Assembly (NCBI GenBank): GCA_016705235.1
Contig: JADIYP010000005.1
Span: forward strand, 310,001-374,000
Length of the DNA stretch: 64,000 nt
Reading direction: 5' to 3'
DNA from: Candidatus Leptovillus affinis
GTDB lineage: Bacteria; Chloroflexota; Anaerolineae; Promineifilales; Promineifilaceae
Part shown: positions 1 to 9,862 of the stretch, piece after piece
Layout of the letters: each line of letters starts with the position of its first letter
Position numbering within the stretch: the stretch's first letter is position 1
Program-made: the position numbers and the translations under genes
The notes under the pieces: model-generated
The model's database searches: none
The model's input: the letters and a program-made list of their open reading frames with translations, nothing else
What the model was told of the DNA's origin: nothing

Positions 1-2
1 GG

Positions 3-1817
3 ACGCCGCCTTCGGCTTTGCCGGTTATCCAAATTAGTCCGAACACGGCCGTGTTCGATTACAAGCAGATGGTCAGGTTTGGCATACGGCCGTCTGACCT
101 GCCCCCGGATCATGTCATTATCAATCAGCCTGAAAGTTTTTATGTGAAGTACAAAAATCTGGTTTGGACTCTGGGCAGCGTTTTTCTGGTGTTGACTGGC
201 CTGGTGGTTGTCCTGTCGCTGGGCATGGCTCGCCAGCGGGCTGTCGAGCTGCAACTACGCGCCAGCAGAGAGCAGTATCGTACCTATGTCGATAGCGCGC
301 CCTATGGCGTGTTTGTGTTGGATGGTTACGGCCGTTGCCTGGATGCCAACAGCACCGCCGCCGAGCTTACCGGTTACAATCAGACCGATCTGCTAAACAT
401 TTTGTTTTCTAGCCTGACGACGGTCGATAAACCAGAAAAAACATTGGCTTTTTTGGATCAGGCCAGGCGTTTGGGCTGGGGGGAACAGGAACTGTTGTTC
501 CGCCGGGCTGATGGCAATACATTCCACATGCTGGTCAAAGCGGTTCCCATTGGCTCTCAGGAATATCTGGCTTTTTGCAGCGACATTACAGAACGGCTCC
601 GGGCAGAGCAGGCTTTGCAGCAAAGCCACGCCCGGTTGGCCCAAACCCTGGACCAGCTAACCAATACGCAAGAGCAACTGCTGCGTCAGGAACGGTTGGC
701 GGCCGTGGGGCAGTTGGCAGCCGGCATTGCCCACGATTTTAATAACATCCTGGCTTCAATTATGCTCTACGCGGATATGGCTTCGCGGGATAATCACCTG
801 GCGAAGGTTTTGCGCGAGCGCATGAAAACAATTGTCCGTCAGGCGGAACGTGGCGCGACGTTGGTGCAGCAAATCCTGGATTTTGCCCGCAAGTCGATTG
901 TGGATTTACGGCCGTTAGACCTGTCTGGTTTTATTCAGGAAACAGTGATGTTGTTGGAGCGCACGCTGCCCGAAACTATCAGCGTTACCCTGAGCCAGGA
1001 ACCGGGCGATTATGTCATCGAAGCAGACAGCGCGCGGATTCAGCAGGTCATCCTTAACCTGGCCCTGAATGCCCGAAATGCGATGCCTCAGGGCGGCAGC
1101 TTGCGCATCGCCCTGGGCAAAGTCCCGGCGGAGACGCCGATCCGGTGCGTTTGTTGTGATCATTCCCCCGGCGGCTCGTGGCTGAGCGTGGCGGTGTCCG
1201 ATACGGGCATGGGCATTCCCGATGAGGCGCTGGCCCATATTTTTGAACCATTTTTCACCACGCGCGCGCCCTTGGGCAGCGGGTTGGGGCTGGCTCAAGT
1301 TTATGGCATTGTGAAACAGCATGGCGGGCATATTGCGGTGGAAACGGCCGTAGGCCAGGGCACAACCTTCACTTTTTACCTGCGCGCCACAACTGCCGAC
1401 ATCTCTGCCCCCACGACGAATAAAAATGGCATCCCCGAAGGGCATCAGGAAACCATCCTTGTGGTGGAAGATGATGCTGCCGTGCGCACGGCTCTGATAG
1501 AGATTTTGCAAGTACTCAATTACCGCACGTTGTCAGCGGCTAACGGCCGTGAGGCCATCCGCTGCATTGCCCAGGAACCGGGCGAAATCGCCCTCATTCT
1601 TTCCGATCAGGTGATGCCGGAAATGGGCGGCCTGGAATTAGCCCAAGAACTACTGAGCCAACACATTCCCGGCAAGATTTTGTTGGTAACCGGCCATTCT
1701 TTGGGGGAAACGGCCGTTACCCAACTGCCACCCAATATCCTCGGCTGGTTGAAAAAGCCAGTGGCCATAGAAATAATCGCCCAGGAAATTACCGCCATTT
1801 TGGGGAGCGAGAATTAA
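3..1817 (+). CDS. Hybrid sensor histidine kinase with periplasmic binding-type sensor (5' truncated)
   Basis: Only the C-terminal 605 residues are in the window; the frame is open to base 3, so the true start lies upstream. The first ~45 residues resemble the tail of an ABC-substrate-binding-type periplasmic domain. One membrane helix follows (about residues 53-75), then a PAS domain (~90-200), a HisKA helix pair with the phospho-acceptor His in AAGIAHDFNNI, an HATPase domain (N box NLALNARNAMP, G boxes DTGMGIP and GSGLGLAQVYG) and a C-terminal receiver whose phospho-Asp lies in ILSDQVMPEMGG. Expected role: sense an extracytoplasmic ligand and phosphorylate its own receiver. No DNA-binding output is present, so an HPt partner or another response regulator is needed. 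It converges on the mscS gene. The kinase assignment is certain; the sensor type is inferred from a short fragment. Confidence 0.9.
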   Translation, partial: TPPSALPVIQISPNTAVFDYKQMVRFGIRPSDLPPDHVIINQPESFYVKYKNLVWTLGSVFLVLTGLVVVLSLGMARQRAVELQLRASREQYRTYVDSAPYGVFVLDGYGRCLDANSTAAELTGYNQTDLLNILFSSLTTVDKPEKTLAFLDQARRLGWGEQELLFRRADGNTFHMLVKAVPIGSQEYLAFCSDITERLRAEQALQQSHARLAQTLDQLTNTQEQLLRQERLAAVGQLAAGIAHDFNNILASIMLYADMASRDNHLAKVLRERMKTIVRQAERGATLVQQILDFARKSIVDLRPLDLSGFIQETVMLLERTLPETISVTLSQEPGDYVIEADSARIQQVILNLALNARNAMPQGGSLRIALGKVPAETPIRCVCCDHSPGGSWLSVAVSDTGMGIPDEALAHIFEPFFTTRAPLGSGLGLAQVYGIVKQHGGHIAVETAVGQGTTFTFYLRATTADISAPTTNKNGIPEGHQETILVVEDDAAVRTALIEILQVLNYRTLSAANGREAIRCIAQEPGEIALILSDQVMPEMGGLELAQELLSQHIPGKILLVTGHSLGETAVTQLPPNILGWLKKPVAIEIIAQEITAILGSEN

Positions 1818-1901
1818 GCGGCGACTGCTATTTATTTCGCATCGTTTGGGGTAGACCAACCGGCGGCCGGCGGGTGATGCCGCACTCACGGGGGCAGGGG
1901 G

Positions 1902-3245
1902 TTATTCGCCGGAAGCCGCCAACTCGGAGCGCACGTGCAGATCGCGCTGTGGATACGGAACCTTGATCCCGTGAGCAGCAAAGGCATCCATCAGCAGATC
2001 ATACAAGTCGCTGCGGTACAATCCTCGTCTCTTCGGGTATTCCATCCAGACAAACAATTCAAAGAGGAAGGCGTAATCGCCAAACCCCTGGTTGAGTATT
2101 TTGGGCGGGGGGTCAGCGAGGGTAAGTTCGTGTTTGACGGCCGTTTCCAGCGCCACTTGCCGCACAAAAGCCAGATCGCTGTCATAATGGACAAAAAAAG
2201 GCACCCGAACCCCGATCTGGCGGCTCGATCGCGTCAGCGTATTAACCTGGGCGGTGGTAAATTTGGCATTGGGAATAATCAATTCCACGTTGTCCAACGT
2301 GCGCAAAATGGTGGCGCGCAACGTTACCTTTTCCACTTCGTTGATGGCCCCATCTAGTTCGATAATGTCTCCTGGCCGCAAGGATTGTTCAAACAACAAG
2401 GTTAACCCGCTGACAAAATTAGCCACAATGTCTTGCAAGCCAATACCAATACCAACCGACAAACCACCGGCGACAATGGCCAGAGAGGTGGCGTCGAAAC
2501 CTAGAAGCGCCAGGGAAAAAACTGTGCCAATGGCCAAAATGGCATAGCGGGTCAGGGTGGCTACTGATTGGATCATGCCCGGTTCGGCGTTGAGCTGATC
2601 TGGCAGGGTGCGGTTGAGCACTTGTTCAACCATCCACCCGCTGACGACGAAGGCATAGAGGGTGATGGCTGACGATAACAGGTTTCCCAGGCTGATCGCG
2701 TTGGTGCCGATGGTCAGGATGGGTATGGTAATGATTGAGATCAGGCCGACAGAGCTGCCAACAAGCCGCCACAGAATGAGAATGACAAACATCGGCGATA
2801 GTACCCAGCGGTAATACGGCCGTACCCCATCCGACCAGCGGTAATATAACAATGTCACCACCAGACGGAAGATTAACCACATGCTAAAAAGGGAGCGAGC
2901 GTTTTCTAACATCCCGCTGGGATAATTGCGCCCGTTAAACAGCCAGATGGCCAGGTTGATCAGCAGAATGCTGCCAAGTGGCGCGGCCAGGGGAAATATA
3001 AAAACGCGCGACTTGTTCCACCATATCAACTGTTTCAACTGATCGCCTGCCCGCCGAGCCTGCCGAATTTGCCAGTAACGGATTAATTCTGGCAGCATCA
3101 GGGTAATGCCCAGAATGGCTAAAATGGTGAGCAACTGCTGCTGCACCACCGGCCGCATAACGATTGCCAGGGCGGTATTGAGCTGGCTTTGCAGAATTTC
3201 CCACAGCGTGGGGCTTATGACTGTGCTGGTGGTTTCCGGATTCAC
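1902..3245 (-). CDS. MscS-family mechanosensitive ion channel
   Basis: The 447-residue protein has about five N-terminal membrane segments, then the Gly/Ala-rich pore helix (AGGLSVGIGIGLQDIVANF), followed by the MscS beta-domain (RPGDIIELDG, later IIPNAKFTTAQVNT) and the alpha-beta C-terminal domain. MscS proteins open under membrane tension and release solutes during hypo-osmotic shock. The protein is longer than E. coli MscS (286 aa) because of extra N-terminal helices. The GTG start at 3245 is preceded by GAGG. The gene follows the solute-binding lipoprotein gene by only 16 bases, so the two are probably co-transcribed. Family call is secure; its partnership with a binding protein is unexplained. 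Confidence 0.93.
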   Translation of the reverse strand: MNPETTSTVISPTLWEILQSQLNTALAIVMRPVVQQQLLTILAILGITLMLPELIRYWQIRQARRAGDQLKQLIWWNKSRVFIFPLAAPLGSILLINLAIWLFNGRNYPSGMLENARSLFSMWLIFRLVVTLLYYRWSDGVRPYYRWVLSPMFVILILWRLVGSSVGLISIITIPILTIGTNAISLGNLLSSAITLYAFVVSGWMVEQVLNRTLPDQLNAEPGMIQSVATLTRYAILAIGTVFSLALLGFDATSLAIVAGGLSVGIGIGLQDIVANFVSGLTLLFEQSLRPGDIIELDGAINEVEKVTLRATILRTLDNVELIIPNAKFTTAQVNTLTRSSRQIGVRVPFFVHYDSDLAFVRQVALETAVKHELTLADPPPKILNQGFGDYAFLFELFVWMEYPKRRGLYRSDLYDLLMDAFAAHGIKVPYPQRDLHVRSELAASGE

Positions 3246-3261
3246 AAAGACCTCGTGATGG

Positions 3262-4503
3262 TTAGGGCTGCGTTTCGGGCAGCTCGCATTGTGGCGGCAG
3301 CGTGATTTGCTCCGCTGTCAGGCTGTTGGCCGCCGCGACTTCCAGGCCAAAGATACAGACTGCGCTTTCTGGTGTTAAGGCTCCGGATAAGGTAGCGGCG
3401 TACGCCCGGTTTCCGGCCGTGATCAATGATGATTTCTCGAAGGTGTTGGGCAGCACCACGGCCGTAAACGACTGCCGCCAAAATCCAGACACGTTCGGGT
3501 AAATCCGAGAATCGACGGAAATTTGCGGGTTGGCCGGAAGTTTGTTCAATTCGCGCATGAAGCGAATGCCTTGCTGCTGGTTGGCTAAAAACTCGGCCAG
3601 AGTCGTGGCTAAAATGGCCTGGTCGGGGGAGGAAAATTCGTAAAACATCATCGTTTCTACCGGCAGCAGCGGGCTGGCCGCGCCATGGGGGCCGGATGGC
3701 AGCGTGGTGACGCCAAAGGATTCTTCGCCCATCGTGGCGTTGAAAATGGCTTGTTTTTCCGGTCCGGCCACATAATAGGCAATGCGTCCTTGAATAAACA
3801 GCTCTTCCAGAGAAGCGTCGTCGACGTTGAGGATGACGCCAGGCCGGTTTTGCATTTCGCTGAGCCAATCCAGCCAGGGTATCAGGCCGCTGTCGGCCAG
3901 ATTCAAATTTCCTGCCCGATCAAATATGTTTGGTCCGAAGGTCTGAATGCCCCAAAAGGCGTCTTCAAAACGCGGCACAAAGGCGACGCGCCGCCCCTGG
4001 GCTGCCTGAGTGAGCAGATCGTCCAGTGTGCGGGCGATGGTTCCGGAGACTATGGTTTTGTTGTAATACAGGGCATAGGGCGCTAAGAACAGGGGCAGGC
4101 CGTAGAGGTTGCCGCGATAGGTGATGGCTTGCCGGGCCAGTCCATTGATGGGCACGCCCGTTTGCGAGGTGTACGGCCGTATCAAGTTAGCGTCGGCCAA
4201 TTCCTGGATCCAATCATCGGAGCCGATGAGTAAATCTGGCCCGGAGCCTTCTCTGGCTGCCTGGATAAACCGGGGCAGCAGTTCATTTGGCGTCAACGGC
4301 ACGTTGATCACCTGGACGCCAGGGTTGATTTCCTGAAAATCTCTGAGGGCTTCAAGGAGAACGGCCGTTTCCGTGCTGTTCCAACTGTGCCAGACAATGA
4401 TACGGCCGTTGATGCGCTGGGTTTCAGACAGGAATCCCCGGCAGCTAACCAAACCCAGAAACAATATCCCGCCGGCCAACAAGTAGATTGATCTCTTTAA
4501 CAC
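3262..4503 (-). CDS. Extracellular solute-binding lipoprotein (sugar-type, family 1)
   Basis: A lipoprotein signal peptide ends in a lipobox (LGLVSC), so the mature protein is predicted to be lipid-anchored outside the membrane. The body has the pattern of ABC importer binding proteins for sugars: IIVWHSWN near the start, NPGVQVINVPL, and DLLIGSDDWIQELAD. The GTG start at 4503 is preferred because AGGG lies five bases upstream; an ATG at 4518 would add MARET but has no ribosome site. No permease or ATPase genes are adjacent. The downstream neighbour is an MscS channel 16 bases away. The ligand cannot be told from sequence. Confidence 0.85.
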   Translation of the reverse strand: MLKRSIYLLAGGILFLGLVSCRGFLSETQRINGRIIVWHSWNSTETAVLLEALRDFQEINPGVQVINVPLTPNELLPRFIQAAREGSGPDLLIGSDDWIQELADANLIRPYTSQTGVPINGLARQAITYRGNLYGLPLFLAPYALYYNKTIVSGTIARTLDDLLTQAAQGRRVAFVPRFEDAFWGIQTFGPNIFDRAGNLNLADSGLIPWLDWLSEMQNRPGVILNVDDASLEELFIQGRIAYYVAGPEKQAIFNATMGEESFGVTTLPSGPHGAASPLLPVETMMFYEFSSPDQAILATTLAEFLANQQQGIRFMRELNKLPANPQISVDSRIYPNVSGFWRQSFTAVVLPNTFEKSSLITAGNRAYAATLSGALTPESAVCIFGLEVAAANSLTAEQITLPPQCELPETQP

Positions 4504-4576
4504 AGTTTCCCTCGCCATTCTTATGCAATGATTATGACCGTAATCGGCCGCATTGTCACGATCTGATTAGAAATTG

Positions 4577-4785
4577 CAGCAATTCTCAATTTAGATCAGG
4601 CATTCGTGCGAACAAGGTAATTTCTTTGCACTTTACGCTGAACTGTCATGCTGAGCGGAGTCTTCGGAGCGAAGCATCCCCATGTATTGGTCATTAGGGC
4701 TGAACGGGATGCTTCGGAGGATGCTTCGGCAAGCTCAGCACAGGCTCTCAGCATGACACATTTCTGGTTAAATTGAGAATTGCTG
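4577..4785. repeat. Dispersed intergenic repeat family C, copy 1
   Basis: This element is bounded by inverted ends (CAGCAATTCTCAATTTA and its complement). Its interior carries repeated CATGCTGAG, CGAAGCATCC and related complementary stretches that would fold into long hairpins. Two further copies lie at 42647-42862 and 42872-43056, the last sharing a long near-identical segment in opposite orientation. It has no coding capacity. Together with the family A copy just downstream it fills most of the 4504-4933 gap between two minus-strand genes. Confidence 0.85.
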
Positions 4786-4797
4786 TAGAAATTGAGG

Positions 4798-4902
4798 GTC
4801 TTTGGGATTTCGTGGGGACTGGCGTGATGCGTGATGCGTGAGGCGTGATGCGTGATGCGTGAAAGCTCTTTGGTTACGCATCATGTATCACGATACCCGG
4901 AT
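4798..4902. repeat. Modular intergenic element family A, copy 1 (GCGTGAT core, one end missing)
   Basis: It begins with the family A left end (TCTTTGGGATTTCGTGGGG) followed by several GCGTGAT/GCGTGAG heptamers and a complementary segment (TTACGCATCATGTATCACG). The usual right end with GAATTCC is absent, so this copy looks truncated. See the full copies at 9863, 10318, 11829, 20948, 46950 and 52693. Confidence 0.75.
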
Positions 4903-4933
4903 ATATTGGGAAGATATACCCGCCAGGTCTAAA

Positions 4934-6724
4934 TCAATCGCCTGGCGGCGAGGGTTGCTCATCAGCGGGCTGCACGGGTATGGCTTGCGCCACGGCCGTT
5001 GCCAATTCCTGAATGCCCGGCGGCTTGGCCAGCCAGGCGGCCACGCCGAAGTTTTTTACTGCGAGCTGCTCGGTATCCAGCAGGTGACCGCTTAATATCA
5101 CCACAGGCGTTGTCAGACCGCGCTGGCGCATGGTTTGCAGCAATTCCTGGCCGCCCATTTCCGGCATAATCAGATCGCACAGCAGCAGGGCGGCCGCCGA
5201 TTGTTCTAAAATCGCCAGCGCTTCCCGGCCGTTGGCGGCCGTCAGCGGCTGATAATTTAACATTGCTAGCGTCGCTGCCAGCCCTTCGCGCAGGGAATCA
5301 TTGTCTTCTACCACCAGAATCAGTTCGCCGTGTCCTTTGGGGATGGCTGGTGGGGAAACGGCCGTTGTTTGCAGCAGTGGCGTGGACAACAAGGGCAGGT
5401 AGATGGTAAAGGTCGTGCCCTGCCCAACTTCCGTTTGCACATACATGTGTCCCTGATGCTGCTTCACAACTCCATATGCCTGGGCCAGGCCCAGCCCGCT
5501 GCCCTTGCCCGGTTCTTTGGTGGTGAAAAATGGTTCAAAAATGTGGGCCAGCGCCTCATCGGCAATGCCTGTGCCGGTATCGTCGATGGTTATGAGCGCC
5601 CAATTTGAGTCGATTATGCTGGGCAGCGCAGTTGTATCGAAAGGGTTCACCAGCAAACGTTCCAGGTGTATGCGCAGTTCGCCGCCGTCGGGCATCGCGT
5701 CGCGGGCATTTAGCGCCAGGTTGGTGAACATTTGTTGCAGCCGCGCCGCATCGCCCGTAATGGCGCATTCGAGGTTCTGGTGATTGTAGTGGATTGTGAT
5801 CGATTCGGGCAGCGTACGCTGCCACAAATTGACCAATTCTTGCAGCAGCCGCGCCAGGTCCAATGGCCTGGTATGCAGCACGGCGCGCCGGCCGAAATCC
5901 AAAATTTGCTGCACCAGATGGGCGGCAAGCCCGGTCTGGCTGTTAATGATGGCCAGGCGCTCCTGAAGTTTGGGAGGCAGATCCGGCATGGTCAAACTCA
6001 TCTCGGTGTAGATGCTGATCACGGCCAGAATGTTGTTGAAATCATGGGCGATGCCCGCCGCCAACTGCCCGACGGCCGCCAGCCGTTCTTGCTGCACAAG
6101 CTGCGCCTGGGCCATATGGAGTTCTGCAAGCGTGGCCTCCAGGTGCTCATAACTTTCGCGCAGCGCCTTAGCCGCCTGTTTGCGCTGGGTAATGTTGCTG
6201 ATGGTAATGCGGAAAACAGATTCGCCGCTTTCCGTGGGCGCAATGACGCCGGTTAACTCAGCCCAAAAGGTTGTGTCGTCGGCGTGTTTTAGCCGCAGTT
6301 CGCACGCCTGCGTGGGGCGGTCATCGCTTACTTTCTGGCGGTAGAAGTAATAAATGTCCTGGTCGGTCGGAAAGATGAAGTGGCTGAACGGCCGTTTCAC
6401 CATCCCGCTTCTGGTCACTCCCAGTAAATTGGCCAGCGTGAGGTTGGCTTCCAGGATCAGGCCCGACTCGCTTACCGTGACGTAGCCTAACGGAGCCAGA
6501 TCGTACAGATCAAAATACCGCGCTCGCGATATTTCCAGCTCTATTTGCGTGCGGCGCAGCTCTTCATTCTGCATTTCCAGCTCTAATTGGTGGACTTGCA
6601 GCTCGTGCAGCAGCGCGTGCATAGACTCAGACGACAGGTCGTCCGCCTGTTGGGGCAGGTTGGCGGCGATTTCTTCGGCGCGTTGTCTTATGGTTCGCTC
6701 GGAATCTTGCTTTGATTGGTGCAT
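4934..6724 (-). CDS. PAS hybrid histidine kinase with receiver domain (soluble)
   Basis: The 596-residue protein has no membrane segment. It has a helical N-terminus rich in Glu/Gln (~1-85), a PAS domain (~85-210), HisKA with the acceptor His in AAGIAHDFNNILAV, an HATPase domain (NLALNARDAMP, DTGTGIADEAL, GKGSGLGLAQAYG) and a C-terminal receiver (LLLCDLIMPEMGG). It should sense a cytoplasmic signal through PAS and relay phosphate to its own receiver. The gene starts 14 bases after the CheB-CheR-PAS gene on the same strand, so the two probably form an operon and share a pathway. Its core is clearly paralogous to the kinases at 3, 15829 and 58178. Confidence 0.93.
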   Translation of the reverse strand: MHQSKQDSERTIRQRAEEIAANLPQQADDLSSESMHALLHELQVHQLELEMQNEELRRTQIELEISRARYFDLYDLAPLGYVTVSESGLILEANLTLANLLGVTRSGMVKRPFSHFIFPTDQDIYYFYRQKVSDDRPTQACELRLKHADDTTFWAELTGVIAPTESGESVFRITISNITQRKQAAKALRESYEHLEATLAELHMAQAQLVQQERLAAVGQLAAGIAHDFNNILAVISIYTEMSLTMPDLPPKLQERLAIINSQTGLAAHLVQQILDFGRRAVLHTRPLDLARLLQELVNLWQRTLPESITIHYNHQNLECAITGDAARLQQMFTNLALNARDAMPDGGELRIHLERLLVNPFDTTALPSIIDSNWALITIDDTGTGIADEALAHIFEPFFTTKEPGKGSGLGLAQAYGVVKQHQGHMYVQTEVGQGTTFTIYLPLLSTPLLQTTAVSPPAIPKGHGELILVVEDNDSLREGLAATLAMLNYQPLTAANGREALAILEQSAAALLLCDLIMPEMGGQELLQTMRQRGLTTPVVILSGHLLDTEQLAVKNFGVAAWLAKPPGIQELATAVAQAIPVQPADEQPSPPGD

Positions 6725-6738
6725 GATCTTGCTCCTAT

Positions 6739-9700
6739 TTACCCGGTTTCCGTGGCGGCGGCGTTTATCCGCTGTTCGGTGGTGGCAATGGCATAAACAT
6801 TGCCCAGTTCATTGATTAGCGCGGTAGCCGTCAGCCAGATGGCAATGCTCCGGCCGTCTTTGTGCAGCCGACGCGTGCGGTAAGGCTCCAGGATTTCGGC
6901 TTCATAGAGCCGCCGAATCTGGCTGGCTTCATATTCTTTTAGCTCTTGGGGAATTCGGTCACGGCCGTTCATCTTCAGCGCCTCAGCATCGCTCCAGCCA
7001 TAGAGCCTTGCGGCGGCCGGGTTCCAGGCCAAAACCTTGCCGGTCAAATCTTGCAGGGTGACGGCGTCGTGGGCGTCGCGCACCACCACAGCCAGCCGCT
7101 GCATGGATTCCGCTTGTTTGATGCGCGTGATGTTCACAAAGGTGATGACGGCGCCTTCAATGACATTTTCCAGGGTGCGATACGGCCGTATCGTCAACAT
7201 ATACCAGAGACCAGTCTGGGTTTGCACTTCAATTTCTTTGGGCAGCAGGCTGTCCAGCACGTCTTGCACATCGGCCACCAGGCTGTCGTAGCCAACCAGA
7301 TTGGAAGTAATGTGGCCTACCGGCCGGCCAATATCGGTGGGGATAAGATGGATAAGATGCGTGACGGTTGGGGTGTAACGTTGGATATGCAGGTGATGGT
7401 CCACAAACACAGTGCCAACGCCGGTGCCGGCCAACAGGTTGTTCATATCGTTGTTCATGCGCGACAGTTCAGCTACCCGCTGTTGCAGTTCAGCGTTGAC
7501 GGTGGAAAGCTCTTCGTTAACCGATTGCAGCTCTTCTTTGGAGGTTTCCAACTCTTCATTGGTCGACTGGAGTTCTTCGTTGACCGATTGCAGTTCCTCG
7601 TTGGTGGATTTTAGCTCTTCGTTGGCCGTCTCCATCTCTTCGATAGCGGTTTGCAGATATTCTTCTTTGGCGCGCAGTTCTTGCTCCAAAGCCGAAATGA
7701 TCAGCTCGTTTTCGCCGGCGGGTCGGGTTTCGCCGGGGCTGTGGGCGGGGGCAACGGCCGTTTCGCCCATTTGCTCTGTCGTTTCTTGAAAAACCACCAG
7801 GTACATCTCGTTTTTGTTCGCGGTGGTGGATGGCTGCACAATGAGATTAACGGTGGAAAACCCGCCGTTTGTTTTCACTTGCAAGCCAGGGCGGGAGACC
7901 CGGGTGTGTTCGGCGGCGGCTTTATGCAGGGCAGAGATTAACGGCCGTCGCAGGCCATTGCGAGCCATCGTCAGAATGTTGTTAACGCCTGTTTCGCCGG
8001 GAGACGGTTCCAGGTAGCGGCCGGTACGGCCGTGAATATAAATGATGTCACCCTGGGCATTTACCAGCACCGCGGCCGGAGCAAACTCCGTGAGCAGCGT
8101 TTGTTCGATCAGCTTCCGCAGCGGCGGTTTGTCTGCGCCTGGCGGTTTGTTTAACGGCCGTGCCGTCGCCCCTATCACTTTCGCCGAGGGCATCAACGAT
8201 GCCAAACTCGGGTAACCCGCGTCCAACGACTCTTCCTGCCGCTGGTACAACTTCCATTTTCGGTCCAACAGGGCAAAAAGCTGAATAAATTCACCCACGC
8301 TCTCCGAACCGCCCAAAAAGAGCAGCCCGCCAGGGTTTAAGGCATAATGGAACAACGGGATCAATTTCTTTTGCAACTCCCCATTCAAATAAATGAGTAA
8401 GTTACGGCAGCTAATCAGGTCTATCCGGGAAAATGGCGGCGCTTGCAGCAAATCATGCTCCGAAAAAACGAGCATATCGCGGATGCTTTTTTCAATCCGG
8501 TAGACGCCACGATCTGGTTCATGCACAAAAAAGCGCGCCAGCCGTTCTACCGAAACGTCCGCCTCGATGCTCGATGGATAAACACCCGCCCGCGCCGTGG
8601 CAATAGCCCGGCTGTCAATGTCGGTGGCAAAAATCTGCGCCTTAAAATTTTGCCGCCGCTCCTCCATCTGCTCCCGAAGTAAGATGGCAATGGAATACGC
8701 CTCCTCGCCCGTGGAGCAGCCCGGAACCCAAACGCGCACCAAGGCCCCGCCCGGCTTATCGGCCAGGATGCGTGCCACCATCACCTCCGCCAAAACGTTG
8801 AACGCTTGCGGGTCGCGAAAGAATTGCGTGACGCCAATGAGCAAATCCTGAAAGAGCGCGTCGACCTCCGTGGGGCTTTGCTGAAGAAAACGGATGTATT
8901 TATCCACCTCTTTAATCTGATGCACGGCCATGCGTCGTTCTATCCGCCGCGTGATTGTGTTTTGTTTGTACTGCGAAAAGTCGTGGCCGGTTTGGCTGCG
9001 CAGGAGAATGAATATCTTTTCCAGATCGTTTTCTTTTGAACCTGTGGTTAATGCATGGGGAGGCTTTTGCCCAAAGGCATGGGCGGCGAAAGCGATTAAT
9101 TGGGCCGGCATTTCTGATGGCGGCAGCACATAATCGACCAGGCCGGTGGCCAGGGCGCTCTGCGGCATCCCGTCGAACTCAGTCGAATCCGGCGCCTGAA
9201 CCATCGCCATGCCGCCAGCTTCCTTGATGGCGCGCAGCCCCAGCGCGCCATCGCTGCCGGTTCCCGACAGCACAATGCAGATGGCTTGCTCTTGCTGGTC
9301 CTGGGCCAGGGAACGAAAAAAGAAATCGATTGGCAGCCGCAGTCCACGGCTGGCGTCTAGCTCTAGCAGGTGCAGTTTGCCATTTAATAAGGCCATATCT
9401 CGATTGGGCGGGATGATGTAGGTGCAGTTGGGTTTAACCAACATGCCGTCTTCAACCTCGTAAACTTGCATCCGAGTGTAACGCCTGACCAGTTCTGCCA
9501 GCAGGCTTTTGTGGTTTGGCGACAGGTGCTGCACCAAAATGAAGGCCATGCCGGGGTCCACGTCGGCCGGCATGGCGGCAAAAAACGCCTCAAACGCCGC
9601 CAATCCGCCAGCCGAAGCGCCAATGCCGACAACCGGAAACCGTGCCGTCGGTTTCTTGGCGGCTGGGGGTTCCTCGCCGCGCATCGTTTTTGGTGGAATC

Positions 9701-9762
9701 GAAGGTGGTTCTTGCGGGGATATGGGGTCTATTGGTTTATCGGGATGCTGCTTGCGTTTCAT
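6739..9762 (-). CDS. CheB-CheR fusion with coiled coil and two PAS domains
   Basis: The 1007-residue fusion reads in order: a CheB methylesterase domain (~40-230; Ser in GIGASAGGLAAFEAF, His in LVQHLSPNH, Asp in LSGTGSDGALG), a CheR methyltransferase domain (~255-515; VTQFFRDPQAF, SAM site WVPGCSTGEEAYS, ISCRNLLIYL), a linker, a coiled coil of repeated NEELQS-type heptads (~695-775) and two PAS domains (~780-1000). Chemotaxis versions of these enzymes remove and add receptor glutamate methyl groups. No receptor, CheA or CheW gene is nearby, so this is more likely a stand-alone sensory switch working with the kinase 14 bases downstream. The ATG at 9762 has GGAG seven bases upstream; the longer reading from 9807 lacks such a site. 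Confidence 0.93.
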   Translation of the reverse strand: MKRKQHPDKPIDPISPQEPPSIPPKTMRGEEPPAAKKPTARFPVVGIGASAGGLAAFEAFFAAMPADVDPGMAFILVQHLSPNHKSLLAELVRRYTRMQVYEVEDGMLVKPNCTYIIPPNRDMALLNGKLHLLELDASRGLRLPIDFFFRSLAQDQQEQAICIVLSGTGSDGALGLRAIKEAGGMAMVQAPDSTEFDGMPQSALATGLVDYVLPPSEMPAQLIAFAAHAFGQKPPHALTTGSKENDLEKIFILLRSQTGHDFSQYKQNTITRRIERRMAVHQIKEVDKYIRFLQQSPTEVDALFQDLLIGVTQFFRDPQAFNVLAEVMVARILADKPGGALVRVWVPGCSTGEEAYSIAILLREQMEERRQNFKAQIFATDIDSRAIATARAGVYPSSIEADVSVERLARFFVHEPDRGVYRIEKSIRDMLVFSEHDLLQAPPFSRIDLISCRNLLIYLNGELQKKLIPLFHYALNPGGLLFLGGSESVGEFIQLFALLDRKWKLYQRQEESLDAGYPSLASLMPSAKVIGATARPLNKPPGADKPPLRKLIEQTLLTEFAPAAVLVNAQGDIIYIHGRTGRYLEPSPGETGVNNILTMARNGLRRPLISALHKAAAEHTRVSRPGLQVKTNGGFSTVNLIVQPSTTANKNEMYLVVFQETTEQMGETAVAPAHSPGETRPAGENELIISALEQELRAKEEYLQTAIEEMETANEELKSTNEELQSVNEELQSTNEELETSKEELQSVNEELSTVNAELQQRVAELSRMNNDMNNLLAGTGVGTVFVDHHLHIQRYTPTVTHLIHLIPTDIGRPVGHITSNLVGYDSLVADVQDVLDSLLPKEIEVQTQTGLWYMLTIRPYRTLENVIEGAVITFVNITRIKQAESMQRLAVVVRDAHDAVTLQDLTGKVLAWNPAAARLYGWSDAEALKMNGRDRIPQELKEYEASQIRRLYEAEILEPYRTRRLHKDGRSIAIWLTATALINELGNVYAIATTEQRINAAATETG

Positions 9763-9862
9763 GTTCAATCTCCAGGCCAGAGGGGGCAGGCTCAACCTTA
9801 AGTGCATTATACCGCAGACCTGCCTAAAAGTTATGGCCAGGGGAAGGGCTTATGGGTTTTTG

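Noticed and set aside
915..1511. Long antisense reading frames such as this one opposite the first kinase gene
   Set aside because: They mirror codon bias of the sense gene; they lack ribosome sites and known motifs. The same holds for the many other overlapping frames left out.
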